From: Gymnogyps californianus
Lineage: Eukaryota; Chordata; Aves; Accipitriformes; Cathartidae
DNA length: 64,000 nt
Reading direction: 5' to 3'
NCBI RefSeq assembly: GCF_018139145.2
Contig: NC_059473.1
Location: 496,001 to 560,000, forward strand
The notes under the pieces were generated by a model. The model was not told the origin of the DNA. It ran no database searches and saw only the letters and a list, made by a program, of their open reading frames with translations. Of this stretch, positions 26,126 to 37,210 are shown in pieces. The first letter of the stretch is position 1. The number at the start of each line of letters is the position of its first letter. The translations under genes and the position numbers were made by a program.

Positions 26126-26139
26126 GTGGCCATAGTAAC
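26126..26139. promoter_or_regulatory. RFX X-box consensus match
   Basis: GTGGCCATAGTAAC fits GTNRCC-N2-RGYAAC exactly. It is intronic, about 500 bp before the 26635 exon. Confidence 0.4.
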
Positions 26140-26634
26140 ATAGTTTGTTGGTAAAGAGTTAGGCACAACAGTTGGAAAAAGATTTGTAATATACAATTAT
26201 CCTGCTAAAATGCAAAGTACATTGTACTTTTCTATTACTTAGTTTTTCAGTTTGGCTTGAGCATTTGAAAGAAGAAAACCAACTTCATAAAAGGTTCAAG
26301 TCTATTTCATGTGCTCATACTAACACAGAAAATACACGCATCCACTCAGGCTATTTGACATAGTTTAATATTAGAGTTTTTAAAATAAAACTCATCTAAT
26401 AACCAGAAGTAGATGAGTCTAGTTCGGTAATTCTCCTCTCTACTGTCTTTGTTTTAATTTTAGTAGCTGTAAATACTGGATCAGAAGGATTTATCTGTGT
26501 ATGTAAAATCATCCTTTATTTCATGTTCTTGTTTTTTAAAATAAATAACATTCAGAACGAAGCGTAGGCTTTGGTTTATGAAATTAGCCAGTAACTAATA
26601 TATAATAACCTACCCTTACTTACATCTCTTTTAG

Positions 26635-26962
26635 GCATTTTTTAGCTTTGCCTACAGGACGGTGGATTATGAAACCTTTAAGGCAATTAATGATGCTTGC
26701 CTTGTTTTTGATGGAAGACTTGTGATCGATACCAAATTCCGTACTAATGATGTCAGTATCAGGGCTGCAGGTCCTTTAACAAAGTACTCCAGGAGATATT
26801 ATGTAGATGAATGGACACACAGCAACTTCAATTCAAAAGAGATTGGCTTTGAGCTTGCTGCATCTATGCTGAATCTCTTTGATCCAACCCCTAAGCCCTT
26901 TTCTAAGCCACCAGAAGGCACAGATAGACTCATCCCCACGTACAAAGGGTGTAAAATTAAAG
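26635..26962 (+). CDS. CFAP61: CFAP61 exon e
   Basis: Acceptor catctcttttag, donor AAAG|gtatgt. The exon encodes AFFSFAYRTVDYETFKAI, then NDACLVFDGRLVIDT, TNDVSIRAAGPLTKYSRRYY and EWTHSNFNSKEIGFELAASM, ending with RLIPTYKGCKIK. The NDACLVFDGRLVID, RAAG and WTHSNF-SKEIG blocks are strong CFAP61 signatures. In oxidoreductase folds the D(G)RLVID...G region is the return to the FAD domain, where a conserved Asp faces the cofactor. 328 nt, phase 0 in and one base out. This is the longest and best conserved exon in the window. Confidence 0.97.
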
Positions 26963-27458
26963 GTATGTCAAAATGGATTTCTGTCATACTTCCATACCCT
27001 CTTTGGTATTTCTCCTGTTATATAAGGGCAGGTCCATCTCACCTAAGATGCCATCTAATGCAGTAAAGTCCTCAAAGCTGCTTATATAGTCAGTGGAGAG
27101 AGGCGAGTCGCAATAAAAGCGTACGCTGTAGATTTTTGCTAATAATGGACCGACTGGTGCTTTCATTTATATCGCAGTAAATATGGGGTGTTTCCAGTGA
27201 AACTCAGTGTCTTTATTCCAAGTTCAAGATCAGTAAAACTATAACCAGAACTTTTCAATGTGTAGCTACTGCACCAATATGTAGAAGAGTACCAATAAAG
27301 TTTATAACATGAAGTCCAGTAAAACAAAATAAGTTCCTTGTTTTTAGAGCCATTTAGTAAACAAACAAACAAAGATTATGGGAGAAGGAGGGCAAACAAA
27401 TACTTTATTTTCTTCTTTGTTTATGATTTAACAAATCTCATGTTTTCATTTGTGGCAG
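26963..27458 (+). other. CFAP61 intron (496 bp)
   Basis: Short intron with a small (CAAA)n patch at about 27358-27372. Nothing else is seen. Confidence 0.8.
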
Positions 27459-27550
27459 GAGGTGTCCTTCCTGGAGGTTATAATTACTTGCATATTTCCA
27501 AACCAGAAATGCCCATCCGCTTGGACTTAGAGCTTGCGCTGTGTGATCAT
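27459..27550 (+). CDS. CFAP61: CFAP61 exon f
   Basis: Acceptor tttgtggcag, donor CAT|gtaagt. It completes the glycine codon and reads GVLPGGYNYLHISKPEMPIR then LDLELALCDH. GxLPGxYxYLHIxKP is a recognisable CFAP61 block. 92 nt: two bases plus 30 codons, phase 0 out. The frame agrees with both neighbours. Confidence 0.94.
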
Positions 27551-29314
27551 GTAAGTTACATTATTTAAGTTTTTCTTTGTTTCATCCTCCATTTGGAAAG
27601 ATGCTCTTATTTAAGATAGCACAGGTACATGCATAAGTACCATGCATCTTAAAAAAATATTTGGAGTAAGCATGGGTTTAAGGATGTATTTAGAGACCTT
27701 CCGGAGCTGGGACTTAGCAGTAAACTCTGGAATGGAACAAACCCCATACAAACAAATCTCTGTGATTATGTGAAAATATTTAATTTATTTTAATGTAAAT
27801 TCACTGTCATATTGTAAATGCGGAATACATAGAGATGAGATTATCTGATTAACTTCTTTGCTGCAGTTCGTAATTCCTTTGCCATGAAATCAAGCGGAAC
27901 TGAAGGGGTTTTTGGTTCTTGAAGGCAGGAAATACTTGTCAAGCCCTGATGCCCTGAACTCTTCATTACTATTTGTAGCACTTTGGGTTCAAAGAGCTCC
28001 CTAATGGGGCACTACAGCTCAACTCCTTGACCCTTTTTTCCCAGAGTTGGTGGCTCAGCACTGTACCCGGTTCCTGAGCCATTTGTCTCGGCACAGGTTG
28101 AGAGGTTATCATGTTGGCTTTTCCTCAGTACTCTCTTTTTCAGAATGGCTTTCTTTTTGCTTGATTCTGTAGAGAGAGACAAGTCATTTTCTCAGTCATA
28201 TGGAATATGTTGCTTTTGAAGTTCCTAGCACATATTTAAGACACCGCACATCAAGGTAGTGGTGGTATTTGCCATCAGATTTGTTTAAGAACAAATCTGG
28301 TCAGCTAAGCCTGGGTACATCATCTAAATCAGGTACAGCTGGTGAACAAGTATGAATTACATAACTGAACCTCTCAGATGTTCGTTTCCATACTTTCTGA
28401 TACTTGGCTTTCTCAAAAGATGCACAATTTCTGTAAAGAGGGCATAGGATAGTATTAGCTGGATTTCACTAAAATATGCTTTCAGCCTTAGCGCTTAACC
28501 TCTTTCCTCCCTGCAATAAGGTGCTATAAATGCATACAGATGACAAAACTTTGCAGTCTGTCAGTGAAATTCAGTTGATTTCTAGACTAGTAGGAAAAGA
28601 ATATATTCTGGAAGGGATGCTCCATACTTTGCTGCTAGAAAATAGCTTGTGCTGCAACCATGAGAGTCGTCTTTGAACAGGAAAGAGGGAAGCACTTTAC
28701 ACAGTTGGGCTACATAGGAGATCGTCCCACGATACAAACATGGAGATGTTTCTCTTACTGGAGAACCTGACTTGTGAAACAAGAAACTGGATTCATGTGT
28801 ATTAAAGCCAGAGAGGACTATCCACCTAGGCAAGTTCCTCTTTCGTACAGATTATACGTTTTTCCTCAGGGATTTCTGCATCAAGCCCATTCTTGTAGTT
28901 GATGTAAAGAGTGCCTTTTAAAAGACTACTTCAGTGCTGATTTTAAAACTCGGACAGCGATGGTCCGTAGAAAGAAATTTTTTTAAAAAGGAATCTATGC
29001 TTTGGGGGGAGGAATCAAAGCATGGCTCACCTTGTTTTCCAGCTTTGCAGATCCAGGATGAGCTGTCCAAAGCAGCATGTACTGGGAAGCAGAAAGGACT
29101 ATTGGAGAGAGAAAAATTGGTTTTGTCACTCCAAATTGCTAGAACATGATTAGAATTCTTTTGCTGCAGCTTTGATTACCTGCTGTCTGAAAGGGAACAT
29201 CTTTAAAGCCACTCCAGAAACTTCATGTAAATCCTAAAAGAATTTCCTAAGAAAGAAGTAAGAGAAGCTAGTGAAATGTATTAGCTGAGAGATGTGGAAG
29301 TAACAAAGGTTACT

Positions 29315-29327
29315 GTAGCCTAGCAAC
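29315..29327. promoter_or_regulatory. RFX X-box consensus match
   Basis: GTAGCCTAGCAAC fits GTNRCC-N1-RGYAAC exactly. It is the third full match inside CFAP61 introns. Confidence 0.42.
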
Positions 29328-29601
29328 AGGTTTTAGAAATACCTAAAACTGGAACATGAATACAGCTTTAAAAAACAGCTTCAGGCTATTTGATCATCCC
29401 ACTGCAATGTGAGGTTTGAAACAAATTTTTACATTTTTGTCTTTTAAGTGATTGATTTAACTAGCTGAAACTAAATGCTACAGTTTGAGCATCAGCATCC
29501 AACATTATTATTCTTTTATTGATAGTAGAGTTGGTGTTAGCAGCACTTGGCAGCCCCTGTTCAAATTAGCAAGAGGGAGTCACTGAGAGCAATTCTAAAT
29601 C

Positions 29602-29698
29602 ATATATATATATGTGTATGTGCTTGTGTGTGTATATATATATATATACACATATACATATGCATATATATGCAATGTAAGTATATGCATATATATTT
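29602..29698. repeat. (TA)n/(TG)n compound microsatellite
   Basis: Alternating TA runs with TGTG interruptions and ATGCATAT palindromic blocks. Low complexity, likely polymorphic. Confidence 0.9.
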
Positions 29699-29764
29699 TT
29701 TAAAGGCAATAGTAATTCACCATTTAAGTCGAGAACATAGCCTGAAGGAGACGTCCTAAGAGAT

Positions 29765-29905
29765 CAAGCCCAGCCTCCTGCAGTTGCAGGCAACCATCTA
29801 GTACATAGTGCCATTTATAAAATTTAGAAGTTTGTTTTAGAACTGAACAGGGTCCTTCTTGGTATTTCTTTCCTTGTTGGAAGGCTGTTCCAACACATCA
29901 CACCT
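29765..29905 (-). mobile_element. Possible degraded CR1 LINE fragment
   Basis: Contains phrases that resemble older CR1 3' regions read on the reverse strand, such as GATCAAGCCCAGCCTCCTGC and GGCTGTTCCAACAC. The match is by eye only and the ends cannot be defined. It could be unrelated unique sequence. Confidence 0.3.
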
Positions 29906-30069
29906 CTGACTACTGGACAACTGCTACACAAAGCCAAAAATGCTTAATTGGTATGTGATAAATCTTTGAGTTGTAACATTGAAGTTTGCTTGTAACTGAT
30001 TAATGTGGTAGTATCAATCCTCTGCCTACAATCGTATAGCTTCTACGATGTGCCATAAATTTGGACTCT

Positions 30070-30121
30070 GCACATATACTGTTTGTATATACATATATAA
30101 AAATATATATGTATAGTTATA
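30070..30121. repeat. TA-rich microsatellite
   Basis: Interrupted (TATA)n with CATATATA blocks. Confidence 0.8.
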
Positions 30122-30694
30122 AATCTGGAGAGAGAGTAAAAGTATACCAGTGTGTTCTTCACTCATCAGGATGGTATCCTATAGTACATTATGATATGCC
30201 ATGTGTATGCAATAACGTGGACTCTATGTGATAAATTAGGATGAATAGAGTTCAGTTCAGTTGCCTAAACAGAGGCATCTAGTGTTGTTTGGGATGCCCC
30301 AGGGCATCTCCTCCAGCTGCTGCTCCAGGAGGTCACAGGTCTTCCATGGATCTTGTGTCGTAACTGCCAGCGCAGTTTGGATGGCCCAGATACCCTTAGG
30401 TGTCTGAAATGGCACTCAGGATTGGGTTGTATGCAGCAGTCCTATGCTGCATAGTTTTGTGTGCTGTTAATCAAGGTCTGAACCACACAGAAAATCTTTG
30501 TGTCCGAACCATAGCAACGTGCCTTGTTGTATAAACCATGTTATCAGGAATGGGTATTCCTGATTGAAAAAAAAAAAAGGTTGTGGATTTTAAGAAATGG
30601 TACATATCAGCTAGGAAACCCTAGCTGATCTGTACGTATGCCGAGTCAGGTGTTCGTTCCATTTCCACAGCTTTCCTTGTATTTTCTGTTCCAG

Positions 30695-30900
30695 GGGATG
30701 GAGATTATAACCGGAGAGGCAAGACATGGGAATTATTTCAGGATGCATATCAACAAATATAGCATGGTAGATAGCATCACCTGCTTTTCAAAGGAACCCT
30801 TTCCTGTCTCCAACTACATTTGCTTGTATGGACAGCATGAGCGTCTTCTTAATGATCTTTATTATCGCTGGAATGAAGGGCAGATTACAGATCTTTACAG
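30695..30900 (+). CDS. CFAP61: CFAP61 exon g
   Basis: Acceptor tattttctgttccag, donor ACAG|gtaaga. The frame reads GMEIITGEARHGNYFRMHIN, then KYSMVDSITCFSKEPFPVSN and YICLYGQHERLLNDLYYRW, ending ITDLY. The NYFR-HINKY, ITC-S-EPFP-SNYI and GQHE-LLN blocks are characteristic of the CFAP61 C-terminus. 206 nt, phase 0 in and two bases (AG) out, completed by C at 47317 to give serine. After this exon comes by far the largest intron in the window. Confidence 0.96.
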
Positions 30901-31914
30901 GTAAGATAAACTCAACATTGTGCATAAAATCTACATTCTGGCAGAATTCTAGTTTTATTTTATTATGGTTTATCTTCTGGCTGTTTTCCCTTAGAACAAA
31001 AGATAGATTTTTAAAAATATTTTCCATTATTTGGCAAATTATCAGTGGTAATGCAAGCCCTGAAGACCTTCCTGGAAAGAGCTGTATGTCTGAGATTTAT
31101 TTAGAGAAGGAGCAGTGGTTTACTTGACCATCTTTCATCTGAAAGAACGTTTCCGTATCTTTATAACTTTTGCTTAGAATATTCAGTAGGCTTAACTCAT
31201 TAAGCTGAACCTGAACAATCCTTTTTTTACTGAAGATTCATATTCAGAAGTCACTTTTAAAAGTCAGTATTTTTGTCACTTTGAATAAAATTTTTAAGCC
31301 AAAGGTTTCTAGGGAGATTTTAAATCACTCATGATGATAGTCACACCCAACAACTTGCCTGCTTATCTGGTGATGAAACAAACCCTGAAGTTTATCATCT
31401 AGACTATTTTTTCTGCGTAAGGGAGTTATTTTAACTTAATTTTATAGCTGGAGGCTGTGTCAGGACTCTGCATATTTAGTGGAGGTTCCCCATCCACCTT
31501 ACAGGACTTATCCCACCACGGCGCTTTGCAGCAATGAAACAGGTCTTGCAGATTTTCTGAGGTGCTCCCCTCTGCCCGCTGTGCCCAAGCAAGCGCAGGG
31601 CAGTCCTGGGGACTAGGTGTTCCAGGGCAAGTCTCTCAGGTGGTGGGAGAGACTAAAGAGGCTGGCTATTTCTAGCCAAGATTTATGTGCCGTCTCCTCT
31701 GAGAGAGTTTTTCATTGCTTTTGGAAATGAGAACTTAATTAAGGAAGTTGTTATGGAGAGAGGAGTATCTGAAACAATGAGATCTACTATATCTTTAATC
31801 TTCTGCTACTTCTCCAGAATTTCATATCTTAAAAGATTACCTGGCCTAAAAACTCAAACTTGTTTTATTCCTTATGCCTCAGTGAAAACAAGTGCTTTTG
31901 AGGTCAAGCTTGCT

Positions 31915-31938
31915 TAAAAAACCAAACCAAACCAAACC
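31915..31938. repeat. AAACC pentanucleotide repeat
   Basis: About four tandem AAACC units. Confidence 0.85.
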
Positions 31939-34712
31939 CAGCCTTGAGTCTCATTCATGGGGTAGAATCCTTTGACCATGTAATTGAAACAGGAGGTAAA
32001 GAAGAACTTGCTGATACATCTTATTTTGATTTTCATTTTAAAAAAAAACCCTCACAAGTGGTGGCTTGGGAACCTAAATTGTCACAGATAGAGAAGTGAA
32101 GTACCGCATTACATAAGCTGGTTTAGAGACAAAGCCAAGCACAGGAACAAATGGTACATTTTTATCATGATACAAAGCTGATAACGGTGCCTTAAAAGTC
32201 TCTGGGTCCGATTTTGTTATATTTATAACTGATTTGAAGAAAGGCTTAAATGGTAGCAAATTTTTCAGATTAAATAATGTTATTTAGGTAACAGTTTGTA
32301 AAAATTTGCTGTAAAGGATGTGCTGTGGTCCAAAAAAAACTTTGCATGATAATAGCAATCTACTGGTTCAAAAAAATCTGTAGGAATGAGGCACCTGATA
32401 TCTTGAGACAGGGACTTAAGAGCCTCTGATTTCCTGTACCGCTTTCTCTGGCTTTTGCACTTCTGCTGGTTCAGTGTCAAAAAGGTTCACCAGAATATGG
32501 ATAAGGCATTGTACGCTGCTAAGGACAGGGAAATGAGAATGTCTGCTGAAATCAGGGAGGAGGGGGGATCCAGCCAAGCCCTTCAGTTAATGACAAGAGA
32601 TTGGTTTGCATGCTCTATTTTGAGAAGAGTGGTATCAACTGCCGTCTCAAAGGGTGAACTCCCCTGAAAAGGACTCAGGGCTTCACTGGGACTGGATGTG
32701 CAGCTCTCATGATTCTTCTGATGTGTTTTGCAGTCCTCTTCCTGCACACTCTCCTCATTGTCAATATTACAGAGTCTAGCTCCTCGTTTTTTTTCTTCTC
32801 ATCTTGTACTGAAAGACGGGATGAAGCCAAACTTCAACTGTGAGGTTTAAAAGTTTCTTGGACAAAAATGCTTCTTTACAAATTTCACTTCAGGAGACCT
32901 TTGTATGCCTCTGCTGAGAGGAGTGTGAAACTTGTGAATTATTGCTGCTACAGGGATTGATTTTGATTTATAGAAAATGTTGGTTTTGTTTTACAAGAGA
33001 GGGATGGCACACAGCAAATGTAAAGTTCACATAAACAGTATATTGTCAATAGGTGTTAAGTAGAAACTGAAGGAAGATGACACAATTGTATGAGATATGG
33101 GCTAAGATGGCAGATAATTTTCTTTCCTTGTCACAGCTGATGCTGATCAGCTAATACATTGTGAGCACTGGAAGAAACTCAATATTCAGGTTGTGGCAAG
33201 GTATCATCAGTCTTTTTCATGGTGTTACAATGTGCAAACACAGCTGTGACCTAATCTTTTCTATGAACCACAAATGTTGCCAGACACTTAGGCCTTTGTT
33301 GTTTGCCCAGATGTGGTTACAGTGCTAGTTGTTATATGTACTAGCAAGTTTCACACCAGTGTCAACATCTGGAAGAATAAATCATCTTGCTTTGGGTTTT
33401 CTGCCTGCAACACAGGTAGCAGTATTTTCCTGACCTTGACAAAACCAGCATTTGTTCCCTTTCTCTCTGTTGCTGCACGTTGGGCATGTAGCCCAGCGCA
33501 GGGACCTCAGTGCAGCTGCACTTGACTGCACTCTTGATAGCTGCGCACACAGATTTTGAAGAGATGAGACATCAACTTTCTGAACGGACAGCTTATTTTT
33601 TCATGAGAGAAATTAAGAATGTATTAGCCTCCCTTGCTCTCATGATCGTGATAGGATCCCCACACAGTGCACAAGCTGATCGGGGGATTACGAGTAAGAT
33701 CAAGTTGTAAACATCTACAGAGATTTCAAAAATCTCAGGAGAGATGAAGATCCCAGTGATGATCTGTTAATAGGATGAGTCAAGCCAGTCAACGTTGTAA
33801 GAGTAAGAAGTGCAGCTTTATCTGATGGCAGCATATACACTCATTGGGGGAGTCATCAGCTCCTGCAAGACTGCCTGTATCTTAACGGGTCTTTGCTTAC
33901 CAGGATCTGCAGTTGTGCAAGGTCAGGGTTCTCTTGCATCCACGTGCTCGCAGGCACCACGACCTGTGTGTCCACGTGGTCTGGCCAGGATCACTAGTGT
34001 GCCACACAGGGGGACACCGCTTACCAGCTGCTCATCACATCTCTTGAGCTCTTCTTAATTAGTGATGATGACCTAATTTTGGACTTGTCTTTTACAGCCT
34101 TTAGATGTGGATGTTGTTTAGGATCTTTTGCATCATTATTTCATCTCACCTCTCGTTAGCCTGTGGCAAAATTCCTGAATTACAGTTGCCAGGTTTTTCT
34201 TATCTGGTTATTTTATTGCCTCCAGTCCTGTTTTTCATCTTCTTTATACCTTATCTTTAGATAGGTTTGTTACTTCTCTTCTTGCTATTTGGTCATTTGA
34301 ATGAAATCACATATGTTGCTCTGTAGCAATTAACATACGCTGTTCTTCAATCCTTGCTCGCTTGTGTCTTCCGGTGCTTTCACACGCATGCATGCACACG
34401 CACATACATTTCCATTCATATCAGTCTTGGTATTTCTGTTACAAATGTCTATACTATGAGGAGGACAGATTCTCTATAATGGGTGGGAGACAGAAGAGCA
34501 ACCCACTGCAGTAAAGGAAAGCCCTTTGCAGTCAGCCAAGGCAGAGTGAAAGGACTAGTGAAAAAAGGAAGAGACGGTGAGAGGAGGAAGCAAACTGCCT
34601 GTAATCTCCACGTAACAGTCCTAGCACAAAGCAAACTGGCACAGGAAATGGCTTCTTTCAGGAGGAGGTAGAGCAATGGAAAAAGGCTGGCAATGTAATG
34701 TAGTCTCATAAT

Positions 34713-34800
34713 ATATAATATCGTATATACAATACATATCCACATAACACTGTTATAGACAATGTACATATATGTTTGTACAATATACAACAATATACAG
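34713..34800. repeat. TA/CATA-rich low-complexity tract
   Basis: AT-rich simple sequence with repeated ATATAC and ACAATATAC blocks. Confidence 0.75.
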
Positions 34801-35319
34801 TGTTAAAACCTAGCCATGAGAAGACTATCTATTAGGAAACCATTAAATTGAAAAATGTTTTAGGATCTCTTGTGAGATGAAGATTGTCTTGAGGCTTAGT
34901 GGTGTCTGGTCTTCTTTTGGCAAGGAATATGAAAATGCATTCATTGATTTCTGTGTGTGTGATAAAAAGAAGAAAAACTGTTTTGGGTGGTGGTCATCTG
35001 GTCTATAATGATCTACATGACCGTGTGAATGCAAACCTGATGTTAGGACTGAATTTCTGTCTTTGACTTTGAAAAAAATCCTTTTAAACTAGTACACATT
35101 ACACTTAGATCCACTTGCAGTATCTTCTAGCAAGATGTGAAGTGCCCTTAGTGAAGAGAAAAGGTAGACTGTGAAAACGTTGTGGTTTGTTCGTTAAGCT
35201 TCTAAACTTGCTGGTTTGAAACATGCACTCCCCTCCTCCCTTCTTTATGCCTCTATTTTGGGGAGGGCCTTCCTATAAGGCAAGAAGGTACAATGTTTTA
35301 ATCTTTTGGTCTGCATTTA

Positions 35320-35780
35320 GATTTCCCAGCATGGCATCTAGTTCCAGGAATGGACACAGTGGAACAGCTGTCACCTGGGAGCTAATTTATTTCTGTGCAG
35401 CATGCAAATTATCTTTTAAATAATTAGAGACTGCACCTAGCAATGAATTTCCTCACTGATTTGCGTTTGGTATAAGGGCTGAAAGTTAACCCCATGATAC
35501 CGGATTTCCTGACCATAATCTGCCAGTGCCATTTTCAAATTAGCATTAACAACAGGCCCTCGAGGTTCAGCTACCTTGAAGAAGTAACCCCTTCCGGTTG
35601 TGTGCGTGAAACTGGAGCTAATGGTAATAATGAGATAAATAACATTTCCTTTTGTTGAGAGAAAAGTTCCATTGGTCTCGGTATGAGATCTCAACATGAT
35701 TAAAAGCTGCAGGACTTGACCCACAACCAAATGAAAGATTGAAATCACTCCTCTCGCCTCCTCCCTTCCCCTACAGTACA
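35320..35780. promoter_or_regulatory. Candidate enhancer: paired E-boxes, octamer and homeodomain sites
   Basis: Two adjacent E-boxes, CAGCTG (35365-35370) and CACCTG (35372-35377), are followed by TAATTTATT, a perfect octamer ATGCAAAT (35402-35409) and ATAATTAG. Octamers bind POU factors, and CAGCTG is the preferred site of ASCL1-type bHLH factors. The texture is that of a vertebrate conserved non-coding element. INSM1 is a known ASCL1-pathway gene about 17 kb away. Conservation cannot be checked here. The 114-codon reverse open frame (35437-35781) overlaps it. Confidence 0.4.
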
Positions 35781-37122
35781 TGTACTTTGTGGAGGAAGCT
35801 AGGCAGGGTGGTGGGCACGCATTGCCCTACCCCTGGTGCAGGTCGGAGGGGTCCACCAGTGGCTGCTGTCCCAGCCTAGTCCCGTGCCAGGGAAGGAAGC
35901 CCCTCAGCCCCTAGATTTGCAGGACCAACAGTCTGATGCTCCCAGTCACACTAATACTGATTTATGCGTATTCAGACTGCTGCCCTTTAAGACTTTAAGT
36001 TCATAAATTTATCAGCCTAGCAAGCAGTAACCGAAAAAGCCAGCATAAAGTCATCTGACTGTATTGCCACAGTCAATTGGCTACAAAATGCACTAGCGCA
36101 CTTGAGAGTGTAAGCTTTTTAGTGAGTTAGATACTCCTCCTCCATATTACAGTATTTTCACAGCTCACTGAAAGCCTCAAATGCTTTTGAATTAATTTTT
36201 TTTCAGGGAAACAATGCTCTTTGCTCTCATAGTTAAACCAGCCAACACTGTATCTGATGGAACTGAAGAGTTTTAAAGTTTCTTTTCCTTTCTCCTTCTT
36301 TAGCAGACAGGTACTATGGATGTTTTTAAAGGAGGTCTTGGTGCAACTCTGCAACTGCACAGTTAAAATATATGCTCTTCAGAATGCCTAGCTGCCTTAG
36401 CTGTGATCCCAGTGATATAGATACTAACATGATACCAACAGATATTAGCCTTTTTGAAAACTAATTGCCTGTAGTTAAGTTTTTGCAGCCATATTTGGGC
36501 CTGATCTCATAGGTGTTAGGTACTCCAGCTTAATTCAGAGTAGCGTCTGAGTGGGCTCAGTTCATTACTTAGCTGAACACGAATTTAAGAGCCAATGTTT
36601 TTGTTTCTACCTACGCAAACAACAGCTGAGGAAATAGGCTATTAAGCCAAAAGATGACCACATCCAGTCAGACAGCTGTCTCTTCTGACTGCACCACAGT
36701 GGGATGCACTTCATCCCTCTGACTGTTTTATAGGATGCCAAGGTCTACTGGGCAAATTGTCAGCGCCTTGGATAGGCAATATTTACTGACCAAGAAAAGT
36801 CTCATCCTCACTTGTCATTGTCCTACAAGAAAAAGGCACCATTGCCATCAGCGATGGTCACCCTTCCATCTGCCTCGTGCCACCATGGTAAGAGTACTCG
36901 CTCCATCTGGGCCTTCAGGCATTACGTTCCTGAGCAGAGAGGTCTTACAATGCAGTTGTCCAATGTCAGGGCAGGCAAAACCATAGGAACCAAAGACACA
37001 GTATCCTAAAGCTGAGGATTTTGTATATAGACCTTTTATGTCACCTGGAAATTTAACAGCATTACTCCCTAGATGGGGAATCTACTTTAGGAAGGAGTTT
37101 CTGCAATTTTTATTCATTTCCC

Positions 37123-37210
37123 ATAATCATAGAACGGTTTGGGTTGGAAGGGACCTTAAAGATCATCTAGTTCCAACCCCCCTGCCATGGGCAGGGACAC
37201 CTTGCACTAG
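37123..37210 (-). mobile_element. CR1 LINE 3' fragment
   Basis: The block starts ATAATCATAGAACGGTTTGG, continues GTTGGAAGGGACCTTAAAGA and TCATCTAGTTCCAACCCC, and ends GGGCAGGGACACCTTGCAC. This is the reverse complement of the CR1 3' end, which terminates in ATTCTATGA-type repeats. The element is therefore on the minus strand and truncated at its 5' end (right side), the normal outcome of CR1 insertion. It is non-coding. Confidence 0.93.

Larger units (their letters stand above)
22186..26634 (+). other. CFAP61 intron (4.4 kb)
   Basis: Holds a T29 tract (22340-22368), a pyrimidine-rich segment (about 23120-23420), a moderately GC-rich patch (about 23750-23930) and a consensus X-box at 26126-26139. 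No supported coding sequence. Confidence 0.6.
27551..30694 (+). other. CFAP61 intron (3.1 kb)
   Basis: Contains a consensus X-box (29315-29327), a TA/TG microsatellite (29602-29698), a possible degraded CR1 fragment (about 29765-29905) and a second TA-rich patch (30070-30121). No coding content was recognised. Confidence 0.6.
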
